15,370 nt of DNA from JBKHYJ01 sp046565505 (lineage in GTDB: Bacteria; Acidobacteriota; Blastocatellia; UBA7656). Positions 1-13,657 of the stretch are shown one piece after another. A program made the position numbers and the translations under genes. The stretch's first letter is position 1; each line of letters starts with the position of its first letter. Location of the stretch: NCBI GenBank assembly GCA_046565505.1, contig JBKHYJ010000087.1:1-15370 (forward strand). Direction: 5' to 3'. The notes under the pieces were generated by a model, which was not told the origin of the DNA, searched no databases, and worked only from the letters and a program-made list of their open reading frames with translations.

Positions 1-131
1 TGCCGGGGGACAACTCGTCTTTGACTGTGGAGCTGATAGCGCCGATAGCTATGGAGAAGGGGCTGAGGTTCGCGATAAGGGAGGGGGGGAGGACCGTGGG
101 CGCCGGCACCGTCTCCGACATCATCGAATAG
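1..131 (+). CDS. tuf: Elongation factor Tu, C-terminal end (partial)
   Basis: This is the last 42 codons of EF-Tu, read from base 3 to the TAG at 129-131; the start lies outside the window. EF-Tu is the GTPase that brings aminoacyl-tRNA to the ribosome. The visible part is the end of beta-barrel domain 3, with the near-invariant stretch GLRFAIREGGRTVGAG close to the terminus, which makes the identification secure. All three arginines in this piece are AGG and three of five isoleucines are ATA, unlike the CGC/ATC-rich codons of rpoB and rpoC downstream. Placement just upstream of rpmG-trnW-secE-nusG is common in bacteria. Confidence 0.95.
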   Translation, partial: PGDNSSLTVELIAPIAMEKGLRFAIREGGRTVGAGTVSDIIE

Positions 132-133
132 GC

Positions 134-215
134 CCTCGCGCCTTAGGTCTTACTTATGTGGCCGCCGGGGCCGGGCCTGCGGCCTCAGGCTTTCGCGAGG
201 ATGCGGACTCTCGCG
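134..215 (+). repeat. Nested and competing inverted repeats after tuf
   Basis: CCTCGCG at 134-140 is complementary to CGCGAGG at 194-200. Nested inside, GGCCGC at 160-165 pairs with GCGGCC at 179-184. The same CGCGAG (194-199) can instead pair with CTCGCG at 210-215, so two folds exclude each other. No T-tract follows, so this is not a standard intrinsic terminator. It could be a Rho-dependent end or a processing structure for tuf read-through RNA; the function is inferred only. Confidence 0.5.
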
Positions 216-220
216 CTAGC

Positions 221-229
221 TGGTATACT
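221..229 (+). promoter_or_regulatory. Extended -10 promoter candidate for rpmG-trnW-secE-nusG
   Basis: TGGTATACT matches the extended -10 form TGnTATAAT with one mismatch (hexamer 224-229). No good -35 is seen 17 bases upstream, which is acceptable for an extended -10 promoter. The predicted start near 236 lies about 17 bases before rpmG, leaving room for its ribosome binding site (GAGGGA, 245-250). Confidence 0.45.
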
Positions 230-252
230 TTGAGTTTCGCGGTCGAGGGATT

Positions 253-405
253 ATGCCAAGAGATAACATCACTCTTCAGTGCACCGAGTGTAAAAGCCGT
301 AATTACGTCACGACTAAAAACAAGAAGAAGACGCCGGACCGGCTCGAGTTCAAAAAGTTCTGCAACAGGTGCAGAGGCCACAAGCCGCACAGAGAGACGA
401 AGTGA
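253..405 (+). CDS. rpmG: 50S ribosomal protein L33
   Basis: This 50-residue protein begins MPRDNITLQCTECKSRNY and ends HKPHRETK, the usual length and pattern of bacterial L33, a small protein near the E site of the large ribosomal subunit. Four cysteines (C10, C13, C37, C40) form two CxxC pairs, so this is the zinc-binding (C+) form rather than the Cys-free form some bacteria use when zinc is scarce. The ATG follows GAGGGA by two bases, a close but usable ribosome binding site. It lies between tuf and tRNA-Trp, its classical position. The TGA stop overlaps the first bases of the palindromic element at 404. Confidence 0.95.
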   Translation: MPRDNITLQCTECKSRNYVTTKNKKKTPDRLEFKKFCNRCRGHKPHRETK

Positions 406-476
406 TTTTGGGTTTAAGGTTTCGGGTTGGGAACGCGCGGTGACAGCTGGCGATCCGAAATCGGGAGCCCAAAATC
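404..476. repeat. Stop-proximal palindromic element, copy 1
   Basis: GATTTTGGG (404-412) is exactly complementary to CCCAAAATC (468-476), and TTTCGG (420-425) to CCGAAA (455-460). The unpaired gaps between arms are seven bases on each side. The centre contains GAACGC (431-436). Similar elements lie at 3679-3757 and 9217-9299. This copy begins inside the rpmG stop codon and ends five bases before tRNA-Trp. There is no T-tract. Confidence 0.7.
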
Positions 477-481
477 GGTTT

Positions 482-554
482 AGGGGTATAGTGTTAGCGG
501 CTAGCACGGCGGTCTCCAAAACCGTAAGGCCGGGTTCGAATCCTGGTACCCCTG
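482..554 (+). tRNA. trnW: tRNA-Trp (anticodon CCA)
   Basis: A 73-base cloverleaf can be drawn. Acceptor AGGGGTA (482-488) pairs fully with TACCCCT (547-553), with discriminator G554. The D arm is 491-507. The anticodon stem is 509-513 with 521-525, and loop CTCCAAA gives anticodon CCA at 516-518. The T arm is 530-546 with loop TTCGAAT. No CCA tail is encoded after the discriminator, so it must be added by CCA-adding enzyme. Trp tRNA between rpmG and secE is a widely conserved arrangement, and it must be cut out of the shared transcript. Confidence 0.96.
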
Positions 555-607
555 CTTAAGTTTAGGCCGACGCGATTGCCGGCACTGGCCCCTTGAGAGG
601 TGAAGTC

Positions 608-1018
608 ATGAGTCGAGTTACAGAGTACACGGAAGAGGAAGAGAAGCCGCTGCGGGTTGAACGTGGCGGGGGCGGCGGCGATGACGGCGGCGAGCGGACC
701 TCCAGGCTGCCGAAACTCTCACTCGGCGGGCGCATCGGCGATTTCTACCAGAACGTCAAGCTCGAAATGCGCAAGACCACCTGGCCGACCCGCACCGAGG
801 TGTGGAGCACGACGGTCGTCGTGCTGATAGCCGTGCTCTTCTTCGGCTTCTACCTCTGGGGGGTGGACAGGCTCGTGACGCTCGGCTTTCTTTTTCTTGA
901 GGAGAGGGTGAGGGGCGGATTTTTCCTGACGGGGTTTCAGTGGGTTGTTGTGGCGATCGTGGGGCTCATCTCCGTTTTAGCCGTGACCATGTACTTCAAG
1001 TCCGACAGGCGGGCATAA
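608..1018 (+). CDS. secE: Preprotein translocase subunit SecE
   Basis: SecE is the clamp subunit of the SecYEG export channel in the inner membrane. The family core is clear: an amphipathic helix with KLEMRKTTWPTRTEV (residues 51-65) leading into a membrane helix at about 66-86. The first 40 residues are acidic then Gly/Asp-rich and probably disordered. A second hydrophobic segment at about 105-129 follows the core and ends in KSDRRA; single-span SecE proteins normally stop after the core helix, so this tail is unusual. An upstream in-frame TTG at 593 exists, but ATG 608 is chosen because GAGAGGTGA (595-603) sits at ideal spacing before it. nusG follows after 16 bases. Total length is 136 residues. 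Confidence 0.92.
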   Translation: MSRVTEYTEEEEKPLRVERGGGGGDDGGERTSRLPKLSLGGRIGDFYQNVKLEMRKTTWPTRTEVWSTTVVVLIAVLFFGFYLWGVDRLVTLGFLFLEERVRGGFFLTGFQWVVVAIVGLISVLAVTMYFKSDRRA

Positions 1019-1034
1019 GGCGAACGAGAACATT

Positions 1035-1598
1035 ATGCCGAGGAACTGGTTCATAATTCATACGTATTCTGGTTACGAAAAGAAGGTGCGCGAGTCGCTG
1101 CTGTCGCGCATACAGGCTTACGACATGTCGGACCAGATCACGCAGGTGCTCGTGCCCACCGAGACCGTCGTCGAGATGCGCGGGTCGAAGCGCGTCGAGA
1201 CCTCGCGCATGTTCTTCCCCGGCTACGTGCTGGTCGAGATAGAGACCGACGAGAAGGGTGACGTGAGCGAGAAGGTCTGGCACATAATCAAATCGACCCC
1301 GAAGGTCACGGGATTTGTCGGCGGGCAAAAGCCCACGCCGCTCACGCCCGAGGAGGTCGACCAGATCGTGCACCACGTCACGGAGGCGGCCGAAAAGCCC
1401 AAGCCTAAGCACACGTTCACGCACGGCGAACACGTGCGAATCCTTTCGGGGCCATTCAGCGGGTTCACGGGGCAGGTCGAAGAGATCAACCCCGATAAGG
1501 GCGTGCTGAAGGTGATGGTAACTATCTTCGGGCGCTCGACGCCCGTAGAGTTGAATTTTCTGGATGTCGAGAAATTGACTTTCTCGGAAGAAGAGTAA
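1035..1598 (+). CDS. nusG: Transcription termination/antitermination factor NusG
   Basis: NusG binds RNA polymerase across the cleft through its NGN domain and contacts Rho or ribosomal protein S10 through its KOW domain. The 187-residue protein starts MPRNWFIIHTYSGYEKKV. The NGN domain spans about 4-115, with FFPGYVLVE at 60-68. A linker (about 116-128) is followed by the KOW domain (about 131-182), including GEHVRILSGPFSGFTGQV. This is the usual length with no extra domain. It is 16 bases downstream of secE and clearly co-transcribed. The Shine-Dalgarno is poor: AAGG lies 15 bases upstream and only CGAG is closer, so translation may partly depend on coupling with secE. Confidence 0.96.
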   Translation: MPRNWFIIHTYSGYEKKVRESLLSRIQAYDMSDQITQVLVPTETVVEMRGSKRVETSRMFFPGYVLVEIETDEKGDVSEKVWHIIKSTPKVTGFVGGQKPTPLTPEEVDQIVHHVTEAAEKPKPKHTFTHGEHVRILSGPFSGFTGQVEEINPDKGVLKVMVTIFGRSTPVELNFLDVEKLTFSEEE

Positions 1599-1616
1599 AT
1601 TCGGAAGCGACTAGCC

Positions 1617-1654
1617 GCGGGCGGCGGATCACGTGCCGCTGACTTGCCGCCCGC
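1617..1654 (+). promoter_or_regulatory. Strong hairpin in the rplK leader
   Basis: GCGGGCGGC (1617-1625) and GCCGCCCGC (1646-1654) are perfectly complementary over nine bases with a 20-base loop. A, not T, bases follow, so it is not an intrinsic terminator. It lies in the 115-base nusG-rplK spacer, where L1 autoregulatory sites are found in other bacteria. I cannot match the L1-binding motif, so that role is only a hypothesis. A second small hairpin (CGAG 1687-1690 with CTCG 1696-1699) sits just before the rplK start. Confidence 0.55.
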
Positions 1655-1713
1655 CGGTTGAAAGAAAGGGGAGAGTATCAGCTTAACGAGGCTGGCTCGC
1701 GAACGACCCGATT

Positions 1714-2139
1714 ATGGCAAAGAAGATTACCGCATACATAAAGCTTCAAGTCCCGGCGGGGAAAGCTAACCCCGCGCCTCCCATAGGCCCTGCGCTCGGT
1801 CAGCACGGCGTAAATATTATGGAGTTCTGTAAGGCGTTCAACGCCAAGACCGCTAACATCGGCGATATGAACATACCTGTCGTCATCACGGTCTACGCGG
1901 ATCGCTCTTTCACCTTCATAACGAAGACGCCGCCGGCCGCCGACCTCATCAAGAAGGCGGTCGGCATAGATAAAGGCTCGGCCAGGCCAAATCGCGACAA
2001 GATAGGCAGCATTACTCGCAAGCAGATTGAAGAGATCGCCCGCACGAAGATGCCCGACCTGAACACGACGTCTGTCGAATCGGCCATGCGGACGATTGAA
2101 GGGACGGCCCGCAACATGGGGCTTGAGGTCGTAGATTAG
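1714..2139 (+). CDS. rplK: 50S ribosomal protein L11
   Basis: L11 forms the GTPase-associated centre at the base of the L12 stalk and binds 23S rRNA near helix 43/44. The 141-residue protein has the standard length. Its N-terminal domain carries the proline-rich stretch PAGKANPAPPIGPALG (14-29), the region linked to thiostrepton action in the family. The C-terminal RNA-binding domain includes GSITRKQIEEIARTKM and ends NMGLEVVD. The ATG is well placed by homology, and an in-frame TAA at 1684-1686 excludes longer forms. No Shine-Dalgarno is visible in the 15 bases before the ATG. It starts the rplKAJL ribosomal block. Confidence 0.96.
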   Translation: MAKKITAYIKLQVPAGKANPAPPIGPALGQHGVNIMEFCKAFNAKTANIGDMNIPVVITVYADRSFTFITKTPPAADLIKKAVGIDKGSARPNRDKIGSITRKQIEEIARTKMPDLNTTSVESAMRTIEGTARNMGLEVVD

Positions 2140-2182
2140 TCGTACGATCTGCTGCGCCGGCCGCGGGGCTCGCGGGCCGTTA

Positions 2183-2218
2183 GCTCCACCTACCGGAGCC
2201 CACGACAGGCTCCCGTGG
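2183..2218 (+). promoter_or_regulatory. Mutually exclusive hairpins in the rplK-rplA spacer
   Basis: GCTCC (2183-2187) can pair with GGAGC (2195-2199). That same segment, GGAGCC (2195-2200), can instead pair with GGCTCC (2208-2213). A third option pairs CCACG (2200-2204) with CGTGG (2214-2218). This is a competing-hairpin layout in a 222-base spacer where many bacteria have a short one. The first and second pairings, and the second and third, cannot coexist. No U-tract follows. Confidence 0.5.
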
Positions 2219-2319
2219 CCTGTTTCAGGGGCGGCGGGGCCGGGCGGCGGTTATTTTGAGCGGCGGGGTTTCCGTTCTGCATGAACGTTAACGCGGCCGC
2301 CGTAACGAGGGAGTGGATT

Positions 2320-2332
2320 GGCCTCGAAGGCC
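2320..2332 (+). repeat. Small hairpin before rplA
   Basis: GGCCT (2320-2324) and AGGCC (2328-2332) pair perfectly around a CGA loop, about 20 bases before the rplA ribosome binding site (GGGAG, 2350-2354). The octamer ACGTTAAC occurs on both sides, near 2285 and 2337. Its role is unknown; it may insulate or expose the rplA start. Confidence 0.4.
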
Positions 2333-2361
2333 GGCCACGTTAACTACCTGGGAGAATAGAT

Positions 2362-3045
2362 ATGTCAGGAAAGAAATTCCGGGCGGCCGTCGCGCAGATA
2401 GAGGGCGGCCGCTTCTACTCGGTCGATGAGGCCGTCGAACTCTCGAAGAAGGTCGCCTTCGCGAAATTCGACGAGACGGTCGAGCTTGCGATGACCCTGG
2501 GGGTGGACCCGCGCAAGGCCGACCAGATGGTGAGGGGCACGGTGGTGCTCCCGCACGGGCTCGGCAAAACGAAGCGCATCGTCGTGATCGCGTCGCCCGA
2601 CAAGATGCAAGAGGCAAAAGACGCCGGGGCGGACGAGGTCGGGGGCGACGACATAGTGGCCCGCATTAAAGGCGGCTGGCTGGATTTTGACGCCCTGATC
2701 GCGACGCCCGATATGATGAGGTCCGTCGGCCAGCTCGGAAAGATACTGGGCCCGCGCGGCCTCATGCCTAACCCGAAGACGGGGACAGTCACCGCCGACG
2801 TCGCCCGGGCCGTGCAGGAGACGAAGGCCGGCAAGGTGGAGTTCCGCGTTGACAAGACGGGCGTGATACATGCGCCTGTCGGCAAGGTGAGCTTCGACGC
2901 CACCCGCCTCACTGAAAATACCAGGTCGCTGATCGACGCGGTGATGCGCGCGAAGCCGCCTGCCGCAAAAGGCAAGTACGTCAAAAACGCCACGCTCTCG
3001 TCAACGATGGGGCCTGGCATCAGGCTGAACATCGCAGAATTTTAA
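2362..3045 (+). CDS. rplA: 50S ribosomal protein L1
   Basis: L1 forms the mobile L1 stalk that helps release deacylated tRNA, and in many bacteria it represses its own operon by binding leader RNA. The 227-residue length is normal. The family signature is present at 128-143 (ILGPRGLMPNPKTGTV), and the C-terminus includes GPGIRLNIAEF. The ATG has GGGAG upstream at reasonable spacing. It follows rplK after 222 bases of GC-rich, hairpin-forming spacer, longer than is typical for this gene pair. Confidence 0.96.
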   Translation: MSGKKFRAAVAQIEGGRFYSVDEAVELSKKVAFAKFDETVELAMTLGVDPRKADQMVRGTVVLPHGLGKTKRIVVIASPDKMQEAKDAGADEVGGDDIVARIKGGWLDFDALIATPDMMRSVGQLGKILGPRGLMPNPKTGTVTADVARAVQETKAGKVEFRVDKTGVIHAPVGKVSFDATRLTENTRSLIDAVMRAKPPAAKGKYVKNATLSSTMGPGIRLNIAEF

Positions 3046-3056
3046 TAAGGGGCCGG

Positions 3057-3130
3057 ATTCCGCGCCCGGGGCCGGCGGCTTGAAGCGTCTCTAAGTAAAT
3101 GACTCTTCGCCACGGCCGCGGACGCGGAAT
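3057..3130 (+). promoter_or_regulatory. Candidate L10-type autoregulatory leader before rplJ
   Basis: ATTCCGCG (3057-3064) pairs perfectly with CGCGGAAT (3123-3130). Inside, GCGGC (3075-3079) pairs with GCCGC (3115-3119), GAAG (3082-3085) with CTTC (3105-3108), and AGT (3094-3096) with ACT (3102-3104), with an eight-base asymmetric bulge. The whole forms a rod ending 22 bases before the chosen rplJ start. L10(L12)n binds an mRNA leader just here in many bacteria. The position fits, but I cannot confirm the kink-turn motif. Confidence 0.4.
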
Positions 3131-3152
3131 GCTGAACGCCGGGGGTGGAATC

Positions 3153-3677
3153 GTGAAAACAAGAGTAGAAAAAGACGTCGAGATCGAAGCGCTTCGCCGC
3201 GAGTTTAGCGAAGCGCCACACGCGCTGCTCGTGGGGTTTCAGGGCATCAAGGTAGGCGACGACGAGAGGCTGCGCCGCGAGCTGCGACAGGCGAACCTGT
3301 CGTACAAGGTTGTTAAGAACACGCTCGCCGTCCGCGCGGCCGAAGGCACGCCGATGGATCAACTCAAGGACAACTTCACGGGCGCCACGGCCGTGGCGCT
3401 TTCAAAAGATGACCCGGTTACGCTCGCCAAAGTGCTCTCAAAATGGGCCAAGGAGTCGCCCGTATTTACTTTCAAGGCCGGGATAGTCGAAGGGCGCGTC
3501 ATTCAGGTCCAGGACATCGAGGCGCTCTCGAACATGCCCTCGAAAGAAGTGCTCGTGTCGAAGATCATGTTCCTGGTCAACAGCGGGGCGCAACGCATGG
3601 CGGTCGCCACCGCAGGGGTCGCGCGCAATTTCGCGATTGTTCTGGACCAGATTCGCGCCCAGAAAGAAGGCGCGTAG
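3153..3677 (+). CDS. rplJ: 50S ribosomal protein L10
   Basis: L10 anchors L7/L12 dimers to the ribosome and, in complex with them, represses its own mRNA in many bacteria. The N-terminal rRNA-binding domain contains SYKVVKNTLAVRAAEGTP, and the C-terminal helix (ending VLDQIRAQKEGA) is where L12 dimers bind. The open frame extends upstream to an ATG at 3099, but I choose GTG 3153. The protein then begins (M)KTRVEKDVEIEAL like other L10 proteins, is 174 residues long, and has GGGGGTGG five bases upstream. The extra 18 residues of the longer form are Gly/Arg-rich and overlap the leader structure. ATG 3129 is a less likely alternative. Confidence 0.93.
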   Translation: MKTRVEKDVEIEALRREFSEAPHALLVGFQGIKVGDDERLRRELRQANLSYKVVKNTLAVRAAEGTPMDQLKDNFTGATAVALSKDDPVTLAKVLSKWAKESPVFTFKAGIVEGRVIQVQDIEALSNMPSKEVLVSKIMFLVNSGAQRMAVATAGVARNFAIVLDQIRAQKEGA

Positions 3678-3678
3678 G

Positions 3679-3757
3679 ATTTTAGATTTTGGATTGCGGA
3701 GGTGGGTGACCCTCGAACGCTCCGTAAGCCCCAATCCTGTGACCCAAAATCTAAAAT
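3679..3757. repeat. Stop-proximal palindromic element, copy 2
   Basis: ATTTTAGATTTTGG (3679-3692) is perfectly complementary to CCAAAATCTAAAAT (3744-3757), 14 bases. Within the loop, GGATTG (3691-3696) matches CAATCC (3732-3737) and CGGAG (3697-3701) matches CTCCG (3720-3724), giving an alternative inner stem. The centre has GAACGC (3715-3720). It starts two bases after the rplJ stop. The AT-rich arms contrast sharply with the GC-rich surroundings. Confidence 0.8.
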
Positions 3758-3764
3758 TCAAAGT

Positions 3765-3794
3765 CGCGCGCGGGTTTGTGGAAGCCTGCGCGCG
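3765..3794 (+). promoter_or_regulatory. 13-bp hairpin in the rplJ-rplL spacer
   Basis: Bases 3765-3777 (CGCGCGCGGGTTT) pair with 3782-3794 (AAGCCTGCGCGCG) through 13 consecutive pairs, two of them G-U, around a GTGG loop. No T-tract follows, so this is probably not a terminator. It could be a processing site or a barrier protecting the rplL message from 3'-end decay. Confidence 0.6.
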
Positions 3795-3850
3795 GCCTGT
3801 CGTAATCATTCATTGCCGCTTTGCGTAGGTGTCAGTGGGGCGGTCAGCAG

Positions 3851-3890
3851 GGCGGGCGACGGCCGGGATGCACCGGCTAAGGAGCCCGCC
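3851..3890 (+). promoter_or_regulatory. Hairpin just upstream of the rplL ribosome binding site
   Basis: GGCGGGC (3851-3857) pairs with GCCCGCC (3884-3890), and inside it GCCGG (3862-3866) pairs with CCGGC (3873-3877) around a GATGCA loop. The 12-bp structure ends 20 bases before AGGAGG of rplL. It may stabilise the rplL message or mark a 5' end. Confidence 0.55.
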
Positions 3891-3928
3891 GCCAGACGGT
3901 AAAAGTTTTTAGGAGGACACGAATAGTT

Positions 3929-4318
3929 ATGTCAGCAGATAAGCTTCAAGGGATTGTTGATCAGATTAAAGGCCTCACGCTGCTCGAAGCGTCTGAGTTG
4001 GTCAAGATGATGGAAAGCACGTTCGGCGTTTCGGCCGCGGCGGCCGCGGTCGCGGCGGCCCCCGCCGCGGGGGCGGCTGCGGCCCCTGCCGTCGAAGAGA
4101 AGGACGAGTTTGACGTGGTGCTGACGGGCATGGCCGATCCGGGCAAAAAGATCGGCATCATCAAGGTCGTCCGCGAGATCACGGCACTCGGGCTCAAAGA
4201 GGCCAAGGACCTGGTCGAAGCCGCGCCCAAGCCGGTTAAGGAAGCCGTCGCCAAGGACGAGGCGGAGGCTCTGCGCAAGAAACTCACGGACGCCGGCGCG
4301 ACCGTCGAACTTAAGTAG
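3929..4318 (+). CDS. rplL: 50S ribosomal protein L7/L12
   Basis: L7/L12 is the multi-copy stalk protein that recruits translation GTPases. The 129-residue protein has the usual three parts: an N-terminal dimerisation domain (about 1-33), an Ala/Pro-rich flexible hinge (about 34-56), and a C-terminal factor-binding domain (58-129) with KIGIIKVVREITALGLKEAK and the end TDAGATVELK. AGGAGG (3911-3916) lies 12 bases before the ATG, a rather long spacing. The 251-base gap from rplJ is long for this pair and holds three inverted repeats. L12 is needed in several copies per L10, so extra message stability or translation here would make sense. Confidence 0.96.
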   Translation: MSADKLQGIVDQIKGLTLLEASELVKMMESTFGVSAAAAAVAAAPAAGAAAAPAVEEKDEFDVVLTGMADPGKKIGIIKVVREITALGLKEAKDLVEAAPKPVKEAVAKDEAEALRKKLTDAGATVELK

Positions 4319-4336
4319 TTATTGGCCCTTAGTCAC

Positions 4337-4378
4337 TCGCCGCCTGCCGCCGGTTGGCGGGCCCGCGACGGAGGGCGA
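4337..4378 (+). repeat. GC-rich inverted repeats after rplL
   Basis: CCGCC (4347-4351) pairs with GGCGG (4356-4360) around GGTT, and TCGCC (4337-4341) pairs with GGCGA (4374-4378) outside it. There is no T-tract. In E. coli a partial terminator lies between rplL and rpoB; this hairpin is in the right place for a related role, but lacks the uridine run. Confidence 0.4.
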
Positions 4379-4398
4379 ATGACGATTCATTCCGGCGC

Positions 4399-4428
4399 TT
4401 GACCAAAACGGCGGGTTCTGTGTAGTAT
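4399..4428 (+). promoter_or_regulatory. Internal sigma70-type promoter candidate for rpoBC
   Basis: TTGACC (4399-4404, five of six to consensus) and TAGTAT (4423-4428, four of six) are separated by 18 bases. A start near 4435 would give an rpoB leader of about 267 bases containing the two structures described next. An internal promoter would let core polymerase genes be expressed separately from the ribosomal proteins. Confidence 0.5.
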
Positions 4429-4489
4429 CAGTCTTTAGGAACGTTAAGGGACGGCGACGATAATAAAGTTTATTTGGCGCTCAAAAACA

Positions 4490-4534
4490 CGCGAAGATCG
4501 CGGTTGGAGTAGGTGTCTCCAACCGTGCTTCGCG
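4490..4534 (+). promoter_or_regulatory. Strong two-part hairpin in the rpoB leader
   Basis: CGGTTGGAG (4501-4509) pairs perfectly with CTCCAACCG (4517-4525) around a seven-base loop. Below a small internal loop, CGCGAAG (4490-4496) pairs with CTTCGCG (4528-4534). Sixteen pairs in total make this one of the most stable hairpins in the window. No T-tract follows. A double-stranded RNase (RNase III-like) processing site, as known between rplL and rpoB in E. coli, is a plausible reading. Confidence 0.6.
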
Positions 4535-4555
4535 TTTGTGTCTGCAAATTTTAAT

Positions 4556-4674
4556 AAGCTTGCAGTGGGTCTTCATCGTTCTAGCTTTAAGAGATTTCCT
4601 CGCGTGACTTACCCCGTTTTGCGTGGACCAGCTTCTCCGTTAAAGATGGAATCGGCGTGACTTGCTGCAAGCTT
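4556..4674 (+). promoter_or_regulatory. Long-range RNA fold directly before rpoB
   Basis: AAGCTTGCAG (4556-4565) is perfectly complementary to CTGCAAGCTT (4665-4674). With G-U pairs the helix extends to 16 pairs (4556-4571 with 4659-4674). Inside, CTTTAAGAGA (4585-4594) pairs with TCTC (4634-4637) and TTAAAG (4640-4645) across a two-base bulge. The 9-mer GCGTGACTT occurs twice, at 4602-4610 and 4655-4663. The helix closes 17 bases before the rpoB ribosome binding site GAGGAGA (4692-4698). Confidence 0.55.
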
Positions 4675-4701
4675 TTTCTTGCCTATTAATCGAGGAGAAA
4701 T

Positions 4702-9213
<4,512 letters not shown>

Positions 9214-9216
9214 ACG

Positions 9217-9299
9217 GGATTTCGGGTTTTAGATTCCAGATTCCGGGCCGGAGGCGGGCGCGAACGCCCCTTCAGCGCGGGACCGGCGGTCCGAAATCC
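9217..9299. repeat. Stop-proximal palindromic element, copy 3
   Basis: GGATTTCGG (9217-9225) is perfectly complementary to CCGAAATCC (9291-9299). The centre contains a separate hairpin, GGGCG (9256-9260) with CGCCC (9265-9269) around CGAA, which includes the shared GAACGC (9262-9267). The left arm continues with TTTTAGATTCCAGATTCC, resembling the arm of copy 2. It begins four bases after the rpoB stop and ends 30 bases before the rpoC start. Confidence 0.7.
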
Positions 9300-9329
9300 G
9301 AAGTCGTAACAGAGGAAGGTGATTAAGAA

Positions 9330-13571
<4,242 letters not shown>

Positions 13572-13610
13572 GCCATCGGTGGGTAGCCGGCTCTGAGGCG
13601 TAAAACGAGT

Positions 13611-13650
13611 ATGGGGAGAGCATTACTGCGTAGCTCTCCCCATTTTTTAT
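13611..13650. terminator. Intrinsic terminator of the rpoBC operon
   Basis: ATGGGGAGAGC (13611-13621) pairs perfectly with GCTCTCCCCAT (13633-13643) around an 11-base loop and is followed by six Ts (13643-13648). It is the only textbook intrinsic terminator in the window. It also lies just past the end of the opposite-strand gene; read from that side the stem is followed by only a weak T run, so termination there is less certain. Confidence 0.93.
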
Positions 13651-13657
13651 TCCGCCA

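Noticed and set aside
593..607. Upstream TTG start for secE
   Set aside because: The TTG is inside the ribosome binding site that serves ATG 608.
3099..3152. Longer rplJ form starting at ATG 3099
   Set aside because: The extra 18 residues are not L10-like, overlap the leader structure, and GTG 3153 gives the family N-terminus.
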